Source: Comamonadaceae bacterium
GTDB lineage: Bacteria > Pseudomonadota > Gammaproteobacteria > Burkholderiales > Burkholderiaceae
Assembly (NCBI GenBank): GCA_947374535.1
Contig: CANCCJ010000140.1
Coordinates: forward strand, 1 to 6,476
Direction of reading: 5' to 3'
DNA: 6,476 nt
The translations under genes were made by a program, and so were the position numbers. Positions within the stretch are counted from its first letter, which is position 1. Each line of letters opens with the position of its first letter. Positions 1 through 6,476 of this stretch are shown one piece after another. Below the pieces are notes generated by a model. It saw only the letters and a program-made list of their open reading frames with translations. It was not told the origin of the DNA and ran no database searches.

Positions 1-58
1 ACCCCAACCCCCCGAAGCGAAAACCCCAACGCCAAGCGGTGGCTTTGAACTGAAATAA
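1..58 (+). CDS. C-terminal tail of an upstream gene, possibly the Tad secretin RcpA/CpaC (partial)
   Basis: Reading from base 2, 18 codons run without interruption to a TAA at 56-58. The tail is proline-rich and ends in GGFELK. The other two forward frames hit a TGA at 46-48 and 51-53, so this frame is the longest, although the stretch is too short to prove coding by itself. The stop codon touches the AAGGAG ribosome binding site of the next gene, as expected for adjacent genes in an operon. In related Tad clusters the outer-membrane secretin gene (rcpA/cpaC) often sits just upstream of a small lipoprotein gene and the TadG/TadE genes. The secretin identity is therefore inferred from gene order, not from any domain visible here. 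Confidence 0.4.
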   Translation, partial: PQPPEAKTPTPSGGFELK

Positions 59-63
59 AGGAG
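58..63 (+). promoter_or_regulatory. Shine-Dalgarno site of the lipoprotein gene
   Basis: AAGGAG lies 7 bases before the ATG at 71 and overlaps the last base of the preceding TAA stop (56-58). It is one of the two strongest ribosome binding sites in the window and fixes the start of the lipoprotein gene. Confidence 0.7.
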
Positions 64-70
64 CATCGCC

Positions 71-379
71 ATGACCATCAAACTCTTACTCCGGGCCTTG
101 GGGATTGTCACGATCGTGGGGCTGATGTATCAACTCACAGGCTGCGGCAGCACCACGCCAAATTTGGATGCCAAGTTTGGCGACGCCGTGCGTGCAGCGC
201 AACAGCAGCAAACGCTTGATCCATCAGCCCCCACCGGCGATAACCCTGTGCTGGGCATCGATGGCCAAGCGGCTGCCAGCGCACAAGGGCGCTACCAAGA
301 ATCGTTCAAATCACCCCCTAAAACCTTTGAAGTGTTTGGCATTGGCGGCTCGAATGGTTCAACGGGAACAGGGCAATAA
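71..379 (+). CDS. Small Tad-cluster lipoprotein of unknown function
   Basis: This 102-residue protein begins with a lipoprotein signal peptide: Lys4 and Arg8, a hydrophobic stretch over about residues 9-22, and the lipobox LTGC with the lipidated cysteine at position 25. Residue +2 is Gly rather than Asp, which favours sorting to the outer membrane. The mature part is about 78 residues, Gln/Ala-rich early on (FGDAVRAAQQQQTLDP), followed by DGQAAASAQGRYQESF and a flexible Gly/Ser/Thr tail. I recall similar small lipoproteins, with a DxxFGxAVR block and a DGxAA...RY block, in Tad clusters of Burkholderiales, but know no established function. It sits 12 bases after the putative secretin tail and 3 bases before the tadG-like gene. 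By position it could be a pilotin or an RcpB/CpaD stand-in at the outer-membrane pore, but it is much shorter than CpaD and that role is inference. The start is supported by AAGGAG 7 bases upstream. Confidence 0.85.
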   Translation: MTIKLLLRALGIVTIVGLMYQLTGCGSTTPNLDAKFGDAVRAAQQQQTLDPSAPTGDNPVLGIDGQAAASAQGRYQESFKSPPKTFEVFGIGGSNGSTGTGQ

Positions 380-382
380 CAC

Positions 383-1858
383 ATGTTGATTGACAGATCA
401 CACGCCATGCGGCACCGCCAAGGTGGGGCAGTGATGATCATGTTCGGTCTTTTGTTGGTTGTTCTGTTTGGCTTCATGGCCTTGGCGATTGACCTGGGAC
501 GCACCTATGTGGTCCGCACCGAGTTGCAAAACGCAGCGGATGCCGCAGCGCTGGCGGGGGCTAAAGACTTGAATCAAAAAGCCACTGGCGTCAGCGCTGC
601 CATCAATACGGCCATCACCATGGCATCGCAAAATAATTTTAATTTTGCGACCCCTGTGTCCATTACTGCCGCCAATATCAGTGTGGGCAGTTGCCCTGAT
701 GATGGTTCCTGCACCATGGCTTCGGCCAGTTCGGTGACCACCGACGCGCAGGCTGCGGGGAAAACTTTTCTCAAAGTCGACATTCCTGCCGTGACGCTGA
801 ACGCATTTTTCGCGCAGGTGATGGGCATCACGTCCACCAGTGCGTTTGGCACGGCGGTGGCAGGGTATTTTGTGGTCGATGTGTCACCTGTTGGCGTTTG
901 CGCAATCGATTCGTCAACACCGGGTGGCCGACGTGTTGTGCCGGGGCTTGCAGATGAATTGACGGAATATGGATTTAGACGTGGCGTGTCCTACAACCTC
1001 ATGAATCTCGGAGACGTTGCTGGCGTGAGCACACCGTATTTGATTAACCCTGTGGATGTTTATCCTGGGCCTTGCAACAACAACAATTCAAGCGCCAACG
1101 TCGTGGCACCTTATATTTGCACGGGATCGGCTTCTGTCATTGTGAATGTTCCCGGCTATGTTTACGGCAGCACGGGCGTGAGCGCGGGTCCGGTCGAAAA
1201 AGCGTTGAACTCGCGATTCGACGTCTACACGGGCAATACCTGTGATCCGGTCAGTGCGCCGCCAGATATCAACATCAGTGAATACACGGTCCCTTCGGGC
1301 GCAGGGGCAGGCCCAGCTGGCAATCCACGAGACTGGATGCAACCGGGTGCCAACACATTGCCCTCGCAACAATCCATCAGCATTGATCCCGCAACGCACA
1401 AACCCCAAACCACCTTGGCAACGGCCGACTACGGTGCTTTGTGGTCATATAGCCGAGCGGTGAAAGCCTCTGGCTCGGCCCCCAATGCCACTGCAGATGA
1501 CACGGCCAATGCCAATTTCGGCTTAACAGATTGGTCGAATTTGTATGCGGGAAACACCGCTGACACGACGGCAACCGGGTACCCATCAGCGCCGTCCACA
1601 TCCCCTTACAACACCACCACCGGGAGTAAGTATTTCACCGCCCCAAGCCATACGGGAAAAATCAATCGTCGCGTCTTACAAATCGCGATCGTGGATTGCG
1701 CAAACTCCACGGGCAATAACTGCGCAGCCAAAATAAAAATTGTGGGTGTGGGACGTTTTTTCATGACCACAAAAGCCAATCTTCCATCGGTCATCTATGG
1801 TGAATTCGATGGCTTGCTTGACCCCGTTCCCCCCTCAGACATCAGGTTGTACAAATGA
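383..1858 (+). CDS. tadG: TadG-like pilus assembly protein
   Basis: This 491-residue protein has a basic N terminus (Arg10, His11, Arg12), then GGAVMIMF and a single membrane segment at about residues 17-36. It continues into AIDLGRTYVVRTELQNAADA (35-54), the hallmark of the TadG-like N-terminal domain. The rest is predicted to be extracytoplasmic, rich in Asn, Thr, Ser, Gly and Ala, with eight cysteines (104, 110, 173, 231, 246, 287, 439, 447) that could form disulfides. I see no DxSxS metal-binding motif, so the von Willebrand A domain of some TadG proteins appears absent. TadG is a minor, membrane-anchored component needed for Flp pilus biogenesis. The pilin-like site GG|AVMIM has Met where the conserved Glu+5 would be, so processing by prepilin peptidase is unlikely. 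The start at 383 has only a weak AGGG 9 bases upstream; Met9 (407) is an alternative without a visible ribosome binding site. The stop overlaps the next start as ATGA. Confidence 0.88.
   Translation: MLIDRSHAMRHRQGGAVMIMFGLLLVVLFGFMALAIDLGRTYVVRTELQNAADAAALAGAKDLNQKATGVSAAINTAITMASQNNFNFATPVSITAANISVGSCPDDGSCTMASASSVTTDAQAAGKTFLKVDIPAVTLNAFFAQVMGITSTSAFGTAVAGYFVVDVSPVGVCAIDSSTPGGRRVVPGLADELTEYGFRRGVSYNLMNLGDVAGVSTPYLINPVDVYPGPCNNNNSSANVVAPYICTGSASVIVNVPGYVYGSTGVSAGPVEKALNSRFDVYTGNTCDPVSAPPDINISEYTVPSGAGAGPAGNPRDWMQPGANTLPSQQSISIDPATHKPQTTLATADYGALWSYSRAVKASGSAPNATADDTANANFGLTDWSNLYAGNTADTTATGYPSAPSTSPYNTTTGSKYFTAPSHTGKINRRVLQIAIVDCANSTGNNCAAKIKIVGVGRFFMTTKANLPSVIYGEFDGLLDPVPPSDIRLYK
626..650 (+). 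repeat. Perfect 9-bp inverted repeat within tadG
   Basis: TCGCAAAAT (626-634) and its exact reverse complement ATTTTGCGA (642-650) flank a 7-base loop. The repeat lies in an A+T-rich patch coding for SQNNFNFA near residue 85 of the TadG-like protein. No T-run follows, so it is not a typical intrinsic terminator. A 9-bp match at this spacing is not rare in a sequence of this size, so it may be chance. Confidence 0.35.
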
Positions 1859-2349
1859 ACACGACGTCTGCCCAAATCAAACGACAAACGGGGGGCGTGG
1901 TGATTGAATTTGCCATTGTCATGGTGTTGCTTTTGTCGATGGCCGCAGGCATTTTTTCATTCGGTCGAGCATTTTGGTATGCCGATGCCTTGACCAAAGC
2001 CACGCGTGATGGTGCGCGTTTAATTGCCACTTGGCCCAAAGCCACCCTCTCTAGCGCAGGGGTCGTCGCGGCGAAGTCATTGGCCGCGCGCAGTGCCAAC
2101 GCAGCCAACATCAGTCCTCAATTGGATCCGCTTGCTTCTACGGGTGTGTACGTGAAGGTGGCCTGCTTAAAAAGTGACTTCACGCCAGACGTGTGCACAG
2201 ACGGGGTGGCACCCAGCAACGTCAGTGTGAGCATCAACGGCTTTTCTGTTCAGTTGGCCGAGTGGTTTCCATTTGTAGACACCAGCGGTGTCAACAACAC
2301 AACCACCATCAACTTATCACCGCACACCACGATGCGCTACATGAACTGA
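1855..2349 (+). CDS. tadE: TadE-like pseudopilin (first copy)
   Basis: This 164-residue protein carries a type IVb pilin-like N terminus. A short basic leader (Lys9, Arg10) is followed by GG at 13-14, and cleavage after Gly13 would place Glu18 at +5 and Phe19 at +6, matching the G|xxxxEF pattern of Tad pseudopilins. The hydrophobic helix spans about residues 15-36 and continues into FGRAFWYADALTKATRDGAR, typical of TadE-family proteins. The outer part has two cysteines (104, 114), possibly a disulfide, and ends in SPHTTMRYMN, a closing pattern I associate with beta-proteobacterial TadE proteins. In Aggregatibacter, TadE and TadF are processed by TadV and act as minor components needed for pilus assembly; the same role is inferred here. 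The start overlaps the tadG stop as ATGA, with a weak AGG 8 bases upstream, suggesting coupled translation. Confidence 0.88.
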   Translation: MNTTSAQIKRQTGGVVIEFAIVMVLLLSMAAGIFSFGRAFWYADALTKATRDGARLIATWPKATLSSAGVVAAKSLAARSANAANISPQLDPLASTGVYVKVACLKSDFTPDVCTDGVAPSNVSVSINGFSVQLAEWFPFVDTSGVNNTTTINLSPHTTMRYMN

Positions 2350-2352
2350 GGG
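2348..2352 (+). promoter_or_regulatory. Shine-Dalgarno site choosing between two adjacent ATGs
   Basis: GAGGG overlaps the TGA stop of the first tadE-like gene (2347-2349). It lies 2 bases before the ATG at 2355 and 5 bases before the ATG at 2358. The wider spacing favours 2358 as the start of the next gene, but the difference is one residue. Confidence 0.5.
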
Positions 2353-2357
2353 ACATG

Positions 2358-2915
2358 ATGAAGCGCCACAACCCTTCTCTGACTCACACCCAAGTCAATC
2401 AACGCGGCGTCGCGGCGCTGGAGTTTGCGCTGGTTGTTGTTCCATTCTTTTTATTGCTATTGGGGGTGATTGAGTTTGGTCGTCTGATGTACTTGTGGAA
2501 TACCGTGCAAGAAGTCACGCGCAGTGCAGCTCGGCAAGCTGTGGTGACTGATTTCACCAACACGTCGGCCATCGCCCAACTCAAGCAAGTGGCCGTCTTT
2601 AGGTCAAATGCTGGCACGCTGCCTGCGGCAACCGAGGTGAGCGATGTGATGGTCAATATCACCTACCTCCAGTCCGATGGTGCGACAGCGGTCGCACCCA
2701 TGCCCACGGACCCTGGTGACAACATCTCTGCTTGCTTGGATGTGACTCGTGCCAGCAGTTGCATCAAATTTGTTCAGGTCCAAGTTTGCACGGGTAGCCC
2801 ATGCGGGCCTGTGACTTTTCAACCCATGGTGGGGCTTTTTTCCTACTTGGGTGCGTTGACGATACCTGTCTCCACCGTGCGCATGCCCGCAGAAAGTCTG
2901 GGGTTCACACCATGA
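2358..2915 (+). CDS. TadE/TadF-like pseudopilin (second copy)
   Basis: This 185-residue protein has a basic leader ending QR and then the pilin-like site G17|VAALEF, with Glu22 at +5 and Phe23 at +6. The hydrophobic helix covers about residues 18-40 and runs into EFGRLMYLWNTVQEVTRSAA, a classic TadE-domain sequence. The outer part has four cysteines (126, 135, 144, 149) and ends in [10 protein letters not shown], a pattern I recall from the second TadE-like protein of beta-proteobacterial Tad clusters. Its role is probably that of TadF or a second TadE: a minor pseudopilin in the inner membrane and periplasm, cleaved by the cluster's prepilin peptidase. I cannot decide between the two names. 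It starts 8 bases after the preceding stop; ATG 2355 is an equally possible start one residue longer. A longer in-frame reading from 2193 would overlap the previous gene and is not credible. The stop overlaps the next start as ATGA. Confidence 0.86.
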   Translation: MKRHNPSLTHTQVNQRGVAALEFALVVVPFFLLLLGVIEFGRLMYLWNTVQEVTRSAARQAVVTDFTNTSAIAQLKQVAVFRSNAGTLPAATEVSDVMVNITYLQSDGATAVAPMPTDPGDNISACLDVTRASSCIKFVQVQVCTGSPCGPVTFQPMVGLFSYLGALTIPVSTVRMPAESLGFTP

Positions 2916-4087
2916 CACGCAAAGTTTCGGCCCTGTCGCTCGTCGCAAAAACACTTGACGATTTGAAGGTGATAGTTTCGTCACTGCCAGATATGCGATT
3001 CACCGCCCATTCAGGAGGCGTGGGCTTGCTGCACGCTGTGTTGCAAGCTGAACAGCCCGACCTGCTGTTCCTGGATTTTCCAGAACATGGCGACCCAGAC
3101 ATGCAAGAACTCGAAGAGGTGTTGCTGGGCAACCCGTCGACTTGGCTGGTTCTGTTGAGCCCTGACCAATCGTCTGATTTTTTGATGCACGCCATGCGTG
3201 CAGGCGTGCGCGAAGTCTTGGCCCTGCCACTGAATGCGGCACAGGTGCTTCAAGCCCTCCAAAGGATGCAAGTCCACCAAACCAACAGCAGTCGCGAGCG
3301 TTCACGGGCTGGGCGTGTGTTGGCGATGATTCCATCTAAGGGTGGGGCAGGGGCCACGTTTTTGGCAACCAATCTGGCCTATGCCTTGTCCAAGCATGGC
3401 AAACGCGTGGCCGTGCTGGATTTAAATTTGTACTTTGGCGATGCGGCCATTTATTTGAGCGATGGCGTGGCGGTGTCCAACGTGGTGGAGCTGGCCAGCA
3501 AGACACGTCAGATGGATGCCACCTTGCTGGCGTCGAGCATGCTCAAAGTCAGCGAATCCTTGTTTGTTTTGGCAGCACCCGAGTCCCCCGAGCATGTGCG
3601 CGATGTGAGCGTGGCGGACATTGAAAAAATCATCGAATTGGCTCGCGCCAACTACGACTTTGTGGTGCTAGACATCGGCAATGCGCTAGACCCTTTGACC
3701 ATCAAGGCGCTGGACATCGCCGACCGCATTGACTTGGTGATGCAACTGAACCTGCCATTTGTTCGTGCGGCCAGACGCATGGTGAACGTGTTTCGCGATT
3801 TAGGTTACGCCGACAACAAACTGCACTTGGTGGTCAACCGCAATGAAAAAGGTGGCGACATCAGCTTGGCAGACGTAGAAAAAACCTGCGCACTGAAGAT
3901 CGCACAAACCATTCCCAATAGCCATGCACCTGTGAGCGCGTCCATCAACCAAGGCAAACCTTTGGTTGAGCTAGCGCCGCGAGACCCTGTGGCTGTAGCG
4001 CTCAACGCTTGGGCCGAAACCTTAGACCCAATGCCACAGCCAAAAGCAGGGGGATGGTTCAGTGGATTGAGGGGTAAATCATCATGA
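2912..4087 (+). CDS. tadZ: TadZ/CpaE pilus-localisation ATPase (MinD/ParA-like)
   Basis: This 391-residue cytoplasmic protein has two parts. Residues 1 to about 120 form a receiver-like domain: PDLLFLD places Asp55 where a phosphoacceptor would be, but I see no acidic pair near the N terminus, and the usual Lys before the conserved Pro is Leu105, so phosphorylation is doubtful. From about residue 135 there is a MinD/ParA-type ATPase domain. Its deviant Walker A motif KGGAGATF keeps the signature Lys143 but has Ala148 in place of the P-loop lysine. [12 protein letters not shown] follows (165-176), then [11 protein letters not shown] (250-260) and a region resembling CpaE proteins ([20 protein letters not shown]). 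TadZ/CpaE marks the pole or other site where the Tad machine assembles and recruits the secretion ATPase. The chosen start overlaps the preceding stop as ATGA and removes an unlikely N-terminal extension from 2801. The end overlaps tadA in the same way. Confidence 0.92.
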   Translation: MTRKVSALSLVAKTLDDLKVIVSSLPDMRFTAHSGGVGLLHAVLQAEQPDLLFLDFPEHGDPDMQELEEVLLGNPSTWLVLLSPDQSSDFLMHAMRAGVREVLALPLNAAQVLQALQRMQVHQTNSSRERSRAGRVLAMIPSKGGAGATFLATNLAYALSKHGKRVAVLDLNLYFGDAAIYLSDGVAVSNVVELASKTRQMDATLLASSMLKVSESLFVLAAPESPEHVRDVSVADIEKIIELARANYDFVVLDIGNALDPLTIKALDIADRIDLVMQLNLPFVRAARRMVNVFRDLGYADNKLHLVVNRNEKGGDISLADVEKTCALKIAQTIPNSHAPVSASINQGKPLVELAPRDPVAVALNAWAETLDPMPQPKAGGWFSGLRGKSS

Positions 4088-5436
4088 GTTTAAGAAGCCA
4101 CACCACAGACATCCCAATGACCAGCGAGACAGCCGACGCTCATGAGCACTCCGTCAACGTCGACTCGGATTACTACAAGCTCAAAGCCAAACTCCACAAA
4201 GATTTAATAGGCCGTGTGGATTTGAAAGTTCTCAACGCTTTGCCACCTGAGCAGTTGCGCGATCAATTGGGACTGCTGATTGAAAACATGTTGGTCGAGT
4301 CTGGCGTGGCGCTGAATTCAGAGGACCGAAAAAAAATCACGCAAGACATTCAGAACGAAGTGACGGGCTTGGGTCCGCTAGAGCCTTTGCTCAATGACCC
4401 GACGGTGTCTGACATTTTGGTCAACGGGTCTAAACAGGTGTACGTGGAGCGCAAAGGGCGGCTGGAGTTGACGGACATTGTGTTCGCTGACACAGCGCAC
4501 CTGATGAAAATCATCGACAAGATCGTGTCGCGCGTGGGCCGGCGTGTGGATGAATCCAGCCCCATGGTGGACGCGCGTTTGCCCGATGGTTCGCGGGTGA
4601 ATGCCATCATCCCACCGCTCGCTCTGGATGGCCCCATTCTCTCGATTCGCCGATTTTCGGTGGTGCCCTTGACGCTAGACGATTTGATTCGCAGCAAAAC
4701 CGTGACGCCGGAGTTGGGCGAGCTGCTGATGGTGATGGTCAAGGCCAAGCTGAACATTTTGATCTCGGGTGGTACGGGCACGGGTAAGACGACCACCTTG
4801 AATGTCATGTCAGCCGCCATTCCCCACAACGAGCGGATTGTCACGATTGAAGATGCTGCCGAGTTGCGCTTGCAGCAGCCCCATGTGGTGCGCTTAGAAA
4901 CACGCCCCGCCAATTTAGAAGGCCGAGGGGAGGTGACGCAACGTGCGCTGGTGCGCAACAGCTTGCGCATGCGTCCCGACCGAATCATTTTGGGCGAGGT
5001 GCGCGGGCTAGAGGTGCTGGACATGCTGCAAGCCATGAATACCGGACATGAAGGCTCGATGACCACGGTCCACGCCAACACACCCCGGGATGCTTTGACG
5101 CGATTGGAAAACATGGCGGGTATGGGGGGCACGAGCATTCCACCCAAGATCATGCGACAGCAAATCAGCTCGGCCATTTCGGTGGTGATACAGATTTCGC
5201 GATTGACCGATGGCCGCCGCAAGTTGGTGAGTGTGCAAGAGGTGGTGGGCACCGAGGGCGACATCATCACCATGCAAGAAATTTACAGCTTCTCGCAGAC
5301 GGGCGTGGCATCAGACGGCATGGTGCAGGGCTACTTCAGCGCCACGGGGGTGCGTCCTCATTTCATGCAAAGGCTCAAATCTTTTGGGCTGTCCTTGCCA
5401 GATGGGACTTTCGATCAATCCAGAATTTACGAGTGA
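4084..5436 (+). CDS. tadA: TadA/CpaF secretion ATPase of the Flp pilus
   Basis: This 450-residue protein is a type II/IV secretion ATPase of the CpaF/TadA subfamily, close to the usual family length. An N-terminal domain of about 215 residues includes [20 protein letters not shown] (95-114), diagnostic of CpaF-type ATPases, and [20 protein letters not shown] (154-173). The catalytic core has Walker [10 protein letters not shown] (229-237, Lys235), an acidic box TIEDAAEL (254-261), the Walker B region IILGEVRG (301-308, Glu305) and the histidine box [13 protein letters not shown] (320-332). All key residues are present, so the enzyme should be active. It forms a hexamer on the inner face of the cytoplasmic membrane and powers pilus extension, and in some systems retraction, through the TadB/TadC platform. 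The start overlaps the tadZ stop as ATGA and has GAGGGG (4069-4074) 9 bases upstream; Met12 (4117) is a less likely start. The stop lies 4 bases before tadB. Confidence 0.97.
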   Translation: MSLRSHTTDIPMTSETADAHEHSVNVDSDYYKLKAKLHKDLIGRVDLKVLNALPPEQLRDQLGLLIENMLVESGVALNSEDRKKITQDIQNEVTGLGPLEPLLNDPTVSDILVNGSKQVYVERKGRLELTDIVFADTAHLMKIIDKIVSRVGRRVDESSPMVDARLPDGSRVNAIIPPLALDGPILSIRRFSVVPLTLDDLIRSKTVTPELGELLMVMVKAKLNILISGGTGTGKTTTLNVMSAAIPHNERIVTIEDAAELRLQQPHVVRLETRPANLEGRGEVTQRALVRNSLRMRPDRIILGEVRGLEVLDMLQAMNTGHEGSMTTVHANTPRDALTRLENMAGMGGTSIPPKIMRQQISSAISVVIQISRLTDGRRKLVSVQEVVGTEGDIITMQEIYSFSQTGVASDGMVQGYFSATGVRPHFMQRLKSFGLSLPDGTFDQSRIYE

Positions 5437-5440
5437 CACC

Positions 5441-6415
5441 ATGAACACCTATTCCACGCTCTTGCTGATCTTTGGATTTTTAGCCGTTGTGTTGTTGATG
5501 GAGGGGATGTATTGGCTGTGGAGTGACACCAGCAGCCCAGAGTTCAAGCGCGTCAGGCAACGGCTAGAGGGCTTGGTGAAAGGCGAAACAGGCCGCATGC
5601 ACGATGGGTTTGAAAAAAAACGGCTGCTCGCGAACGCGCCCCAAGTGCACGCGCTGCTGTCTCAGTACTCGGGGGCCCAAGCGCTGGACCAACTGCTGCT
5701 GCAGGCGGGGTCCAAGAGCACGGTGGCGCAGCTGTTGGCGACTTGTGTGGTGAGTGGCTTGGTCGGTGTGGGGTTGGGATTTTTCTTGCGGGGATCATGG
5801 GTGACTTTGGCCGTGACCACGTTGGCGCTGATGGTGTTTCCTTTGCTGCGGGTGAAATGGCAGAAGTCAAACCGCATGACGCTTATCAGTAGCCAACTGC
5901 CTGATGCGCTGGACTTTATTTGCCGCGCCTTGAAAGCGGGCCATGCATTTTCTGCAGCACTGTCGATGGTGGGCGACGAGGTGCAAGAGCCCATCGCAAG
6001 CGAATTCAGAACCGTTTTCGATGAAATTACATTTGGCGTGTCCATTAAAAACGCCATGCTTAATCTGGCCGAGCGGGTACCGAATAACGACATGCGTTAT
6101 CTTGTGATGGCGGTCATCATTCAATTAGAGACAGGCGGCAATTTGACCGAACTGTTGAGCATGTTGGCCAACCTAATGCGCGAGCGATTCAAGCTGTTTG
6201 GCAAGATCCAAACGCTGGCGGCTGAGGGCAAGCTGTCGGGCTATATCTTGACGGCGCTGCCGTTTGGATTGGCTTTTTTGCTCAACATTTTGAACCCCAC
6301 CTATATGCATGTTCTTTTCACGGAACCTATGGGCATCAAGTTGGTGTTGGGGGCTTTGGTGATGATGGCCATGGGTGTTTTGTTGCTTTTCCGAATTGTG
6401 AATATTCGCATTTAA
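5441..6415 (+). CDS. tadB: TadB inner-membrane platform protein (type II secretion F family)
   Basis: This 324-residue membrane protein has an N-terminal hydrophobic helix (about 5-27), a charged cytoplasmic stretch (30-95), two close hydrophobic segments (about 97-116 and 118-137), a cytoplasmic T2SF/GspF domain (about 150-262) and two final membrane segments (about 266-286 and 298-319). The F-domain is recognisable from SQLPDALDFICRALKAGHAF (151-170), FDEITFGVSIKNAMLNLAER (193-212) and IIQLETGGNLTELLSMLANL (226-245). TadB pairs with TadC to form the inner-membrane platform through which TadA drives pilin assembly. The start at 5441 is 4 bases after the tadA stop, with a weak GAG 7 bases upstream. 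An in-frame reading from 5231 would overlap about 200 bases of tadA and lacks TadB-like sequence. The TAA stop merges with the ribosome binding site of the next gene. Confidence 0.94.
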   Translation: MNTYSTLLLIFGFLAVVLLMEGMYWLWSDTSSPEFKRVRQRLEGLVKGETGRMHDGFEKKRLLANAPQVHALLSQYSGAQALDQLLLQAGSKSTVAQLLATCVVSGLVGVGLGFFLRGSWVTLAVTTLALMVFPLLRVKWQKSNRMTLISSQLPDALDFICRALKAGHAFSAALSMVGDEVQEPIASEFRTVFDEITFGVSIKNAMLNLAERVPNNDMRYLVMAVIIQLETGGNLTELLSMLANLMRERFKLFGKIQTLAAEGKLSGYILTALPFGLAFLLNILNPTYMHVLFTEPMGIKLVLGALVMMAMGVLLLFRIVNIRI

Positions 6416-6419
6416 GGAG
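6414..6419 (+). promoter_or_regulatory. Shine-Dalgarno site of the tadC start
   Basis: AAGGAG lies 6 bases before the ATG at 6426 and shares its first two bases with the TAA stop of tadB (6413-6415). It supports the existence and start of the partial gene at the right edge. Confidence 0.7.
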
Positions 6420-6425
6420 TGCCGT

Positions 6426-6476
6426 ATGAACACGCCAGTCGTCTTGCTAATTGCGGTGTTTTTCTCAGTCACAGGT
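6426..6476 (+). CDS. tadC: Start of probable TadC platform protein (partial, cut by window end)
   Basis: Only 17 codons are visible, translating to MNTPVVLLIAVFFSVTG, which looks like the beginning of a membrane helix. A strong AAGGAG lies 6 bases upstream and the gene starts 10 bases after the tadB stop. In Tad clusters tadB is almost always followed by tadC, a second T2SF-family membrane protein that completes the inner-membrane platform. The name rests on gene order and the hydrophobic N terminus; no F-domain is in view. Confidence 0.7.
   Translation, partial: MNTPVVLLIAVFFSVTG

Noticed and set aside
1076..1089. Short AAC-type repeat in tadG
   Set aside because: Only about four Asn codons in a row (CNNNNSS); too short to call a microsatellite or phase-variation tract, and a change in triplet number would not shift the frame.
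2193..2357. Longer start for the second TadE-like gene
   Set aside because: It would overlap most of the end of the first tadE gene, and the added sequence (His/Gln/Arg-rich) is an out-of-frame reading of that gene. The pilin-like leader begins naturally at 2355 or 2358.
2801..2911. Longer start for tadZ
   Set aside because: The extra 37 residues are an out-of-frame reading of the second TadE-like gene's end. The ATGA junction at 2912 gives a start typical of this operon and of the family length.
4350..5273. A 307-codon open frame on the minus strand inside tadA
   Set aside because: It is fully antisense to a highly conserved ATPase, its translation is Ser/Arg/Thr-rich without recognisable motifs, and no ribosome binding site or neighbouring minus-strand gene supports it. 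It is a shadow of tadA codon use.
5231..5440. Longer start for tadB
   Set aside because: It overlaps the conserved C-terminal part of tadA in another frame. The hydrophobic TadB N terminus begins at 5441, just after the tadA stop.
5662..6093. Minus-strand open frame of 143 codons in tadB
   Set aside because: It is antisense to the T2SF domain, without a ribosome binding site or recognisable protein features. It is explained by tadB codon composition.
1..6476. CRISPR array, tRNA, rRNA, insertion sequence or intrinsic terminator
   Set aside because: I found no regularly spaced direct repeats, RNA-gene-like sequence, terminal inverted repeats or GC stem followed by a T-run. The window is filled by genes with gaps of at most 12 bases.

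Overview
This window lies inside a Tad (tight adherence, Flp-type IVb pilus) gene cluster. All recognisable genes are on the plus strand and packed almost end to end. The protein sequences resemble those of beta-proteobacterial Tad clusters (Burkholderiales, perhaps Comamonadaceae-like). I base this on family resemblance from memory and on moderate G+C with frequent TTG leucine codons, so the taxonomic placement is tentative.

Layout: bases 1-58 hold the C-terminal tail of an upstream gene, possibly the Tad secretin RcpA/CpaC. A small lipoprotein gene follows (71-379). Next come three membrane-anchored, pilin-like minor components: a TadG-like protein (383-1858), a TadE-like protein (1855-2349) and a second TadE/TadF-like protein (2358-2915). 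The cytoplasmic motor genes follow: the MinD-like localisation ATPase TadZ/CpaE (2912-4087) and the secretion ATPase TadA/CpaF (4084-5436). The inner-membrane platform gene tadB (5441-6415) and the first 17 codons of a probable tadC (6426-6476) end the window. No intergenic gap exceeds 12 bases, three junctions are 4-base ATGA overlaps, and no internal promoter or terminator is evident, so this reads as one polycistronic unit extending beyond both edges.

How the genes work together (family knowledge): TadZ places the machine in the cell. TadA hydrolyses ATP to drive pilin assembly on the TadB/TadC membrane platform. TadE- and TadF-type pseudopilins and TadG are minor components needed for assembly. 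The pilus leaves through the secretin, with lipoproteins helping at the outer membrane. The major pilin Flp, the prepilin peptidase TadV/CpaA, RcpC/CpaB, most of the secretin and TadD are not in this window and would be expected nearby.

I do not see a wholly new system here. The least explained parts are the small lipoprotein, the cysteine-bearing outer part of the TadG-like protein, and the degenerate ATPase and receiver motifs of TadZ.
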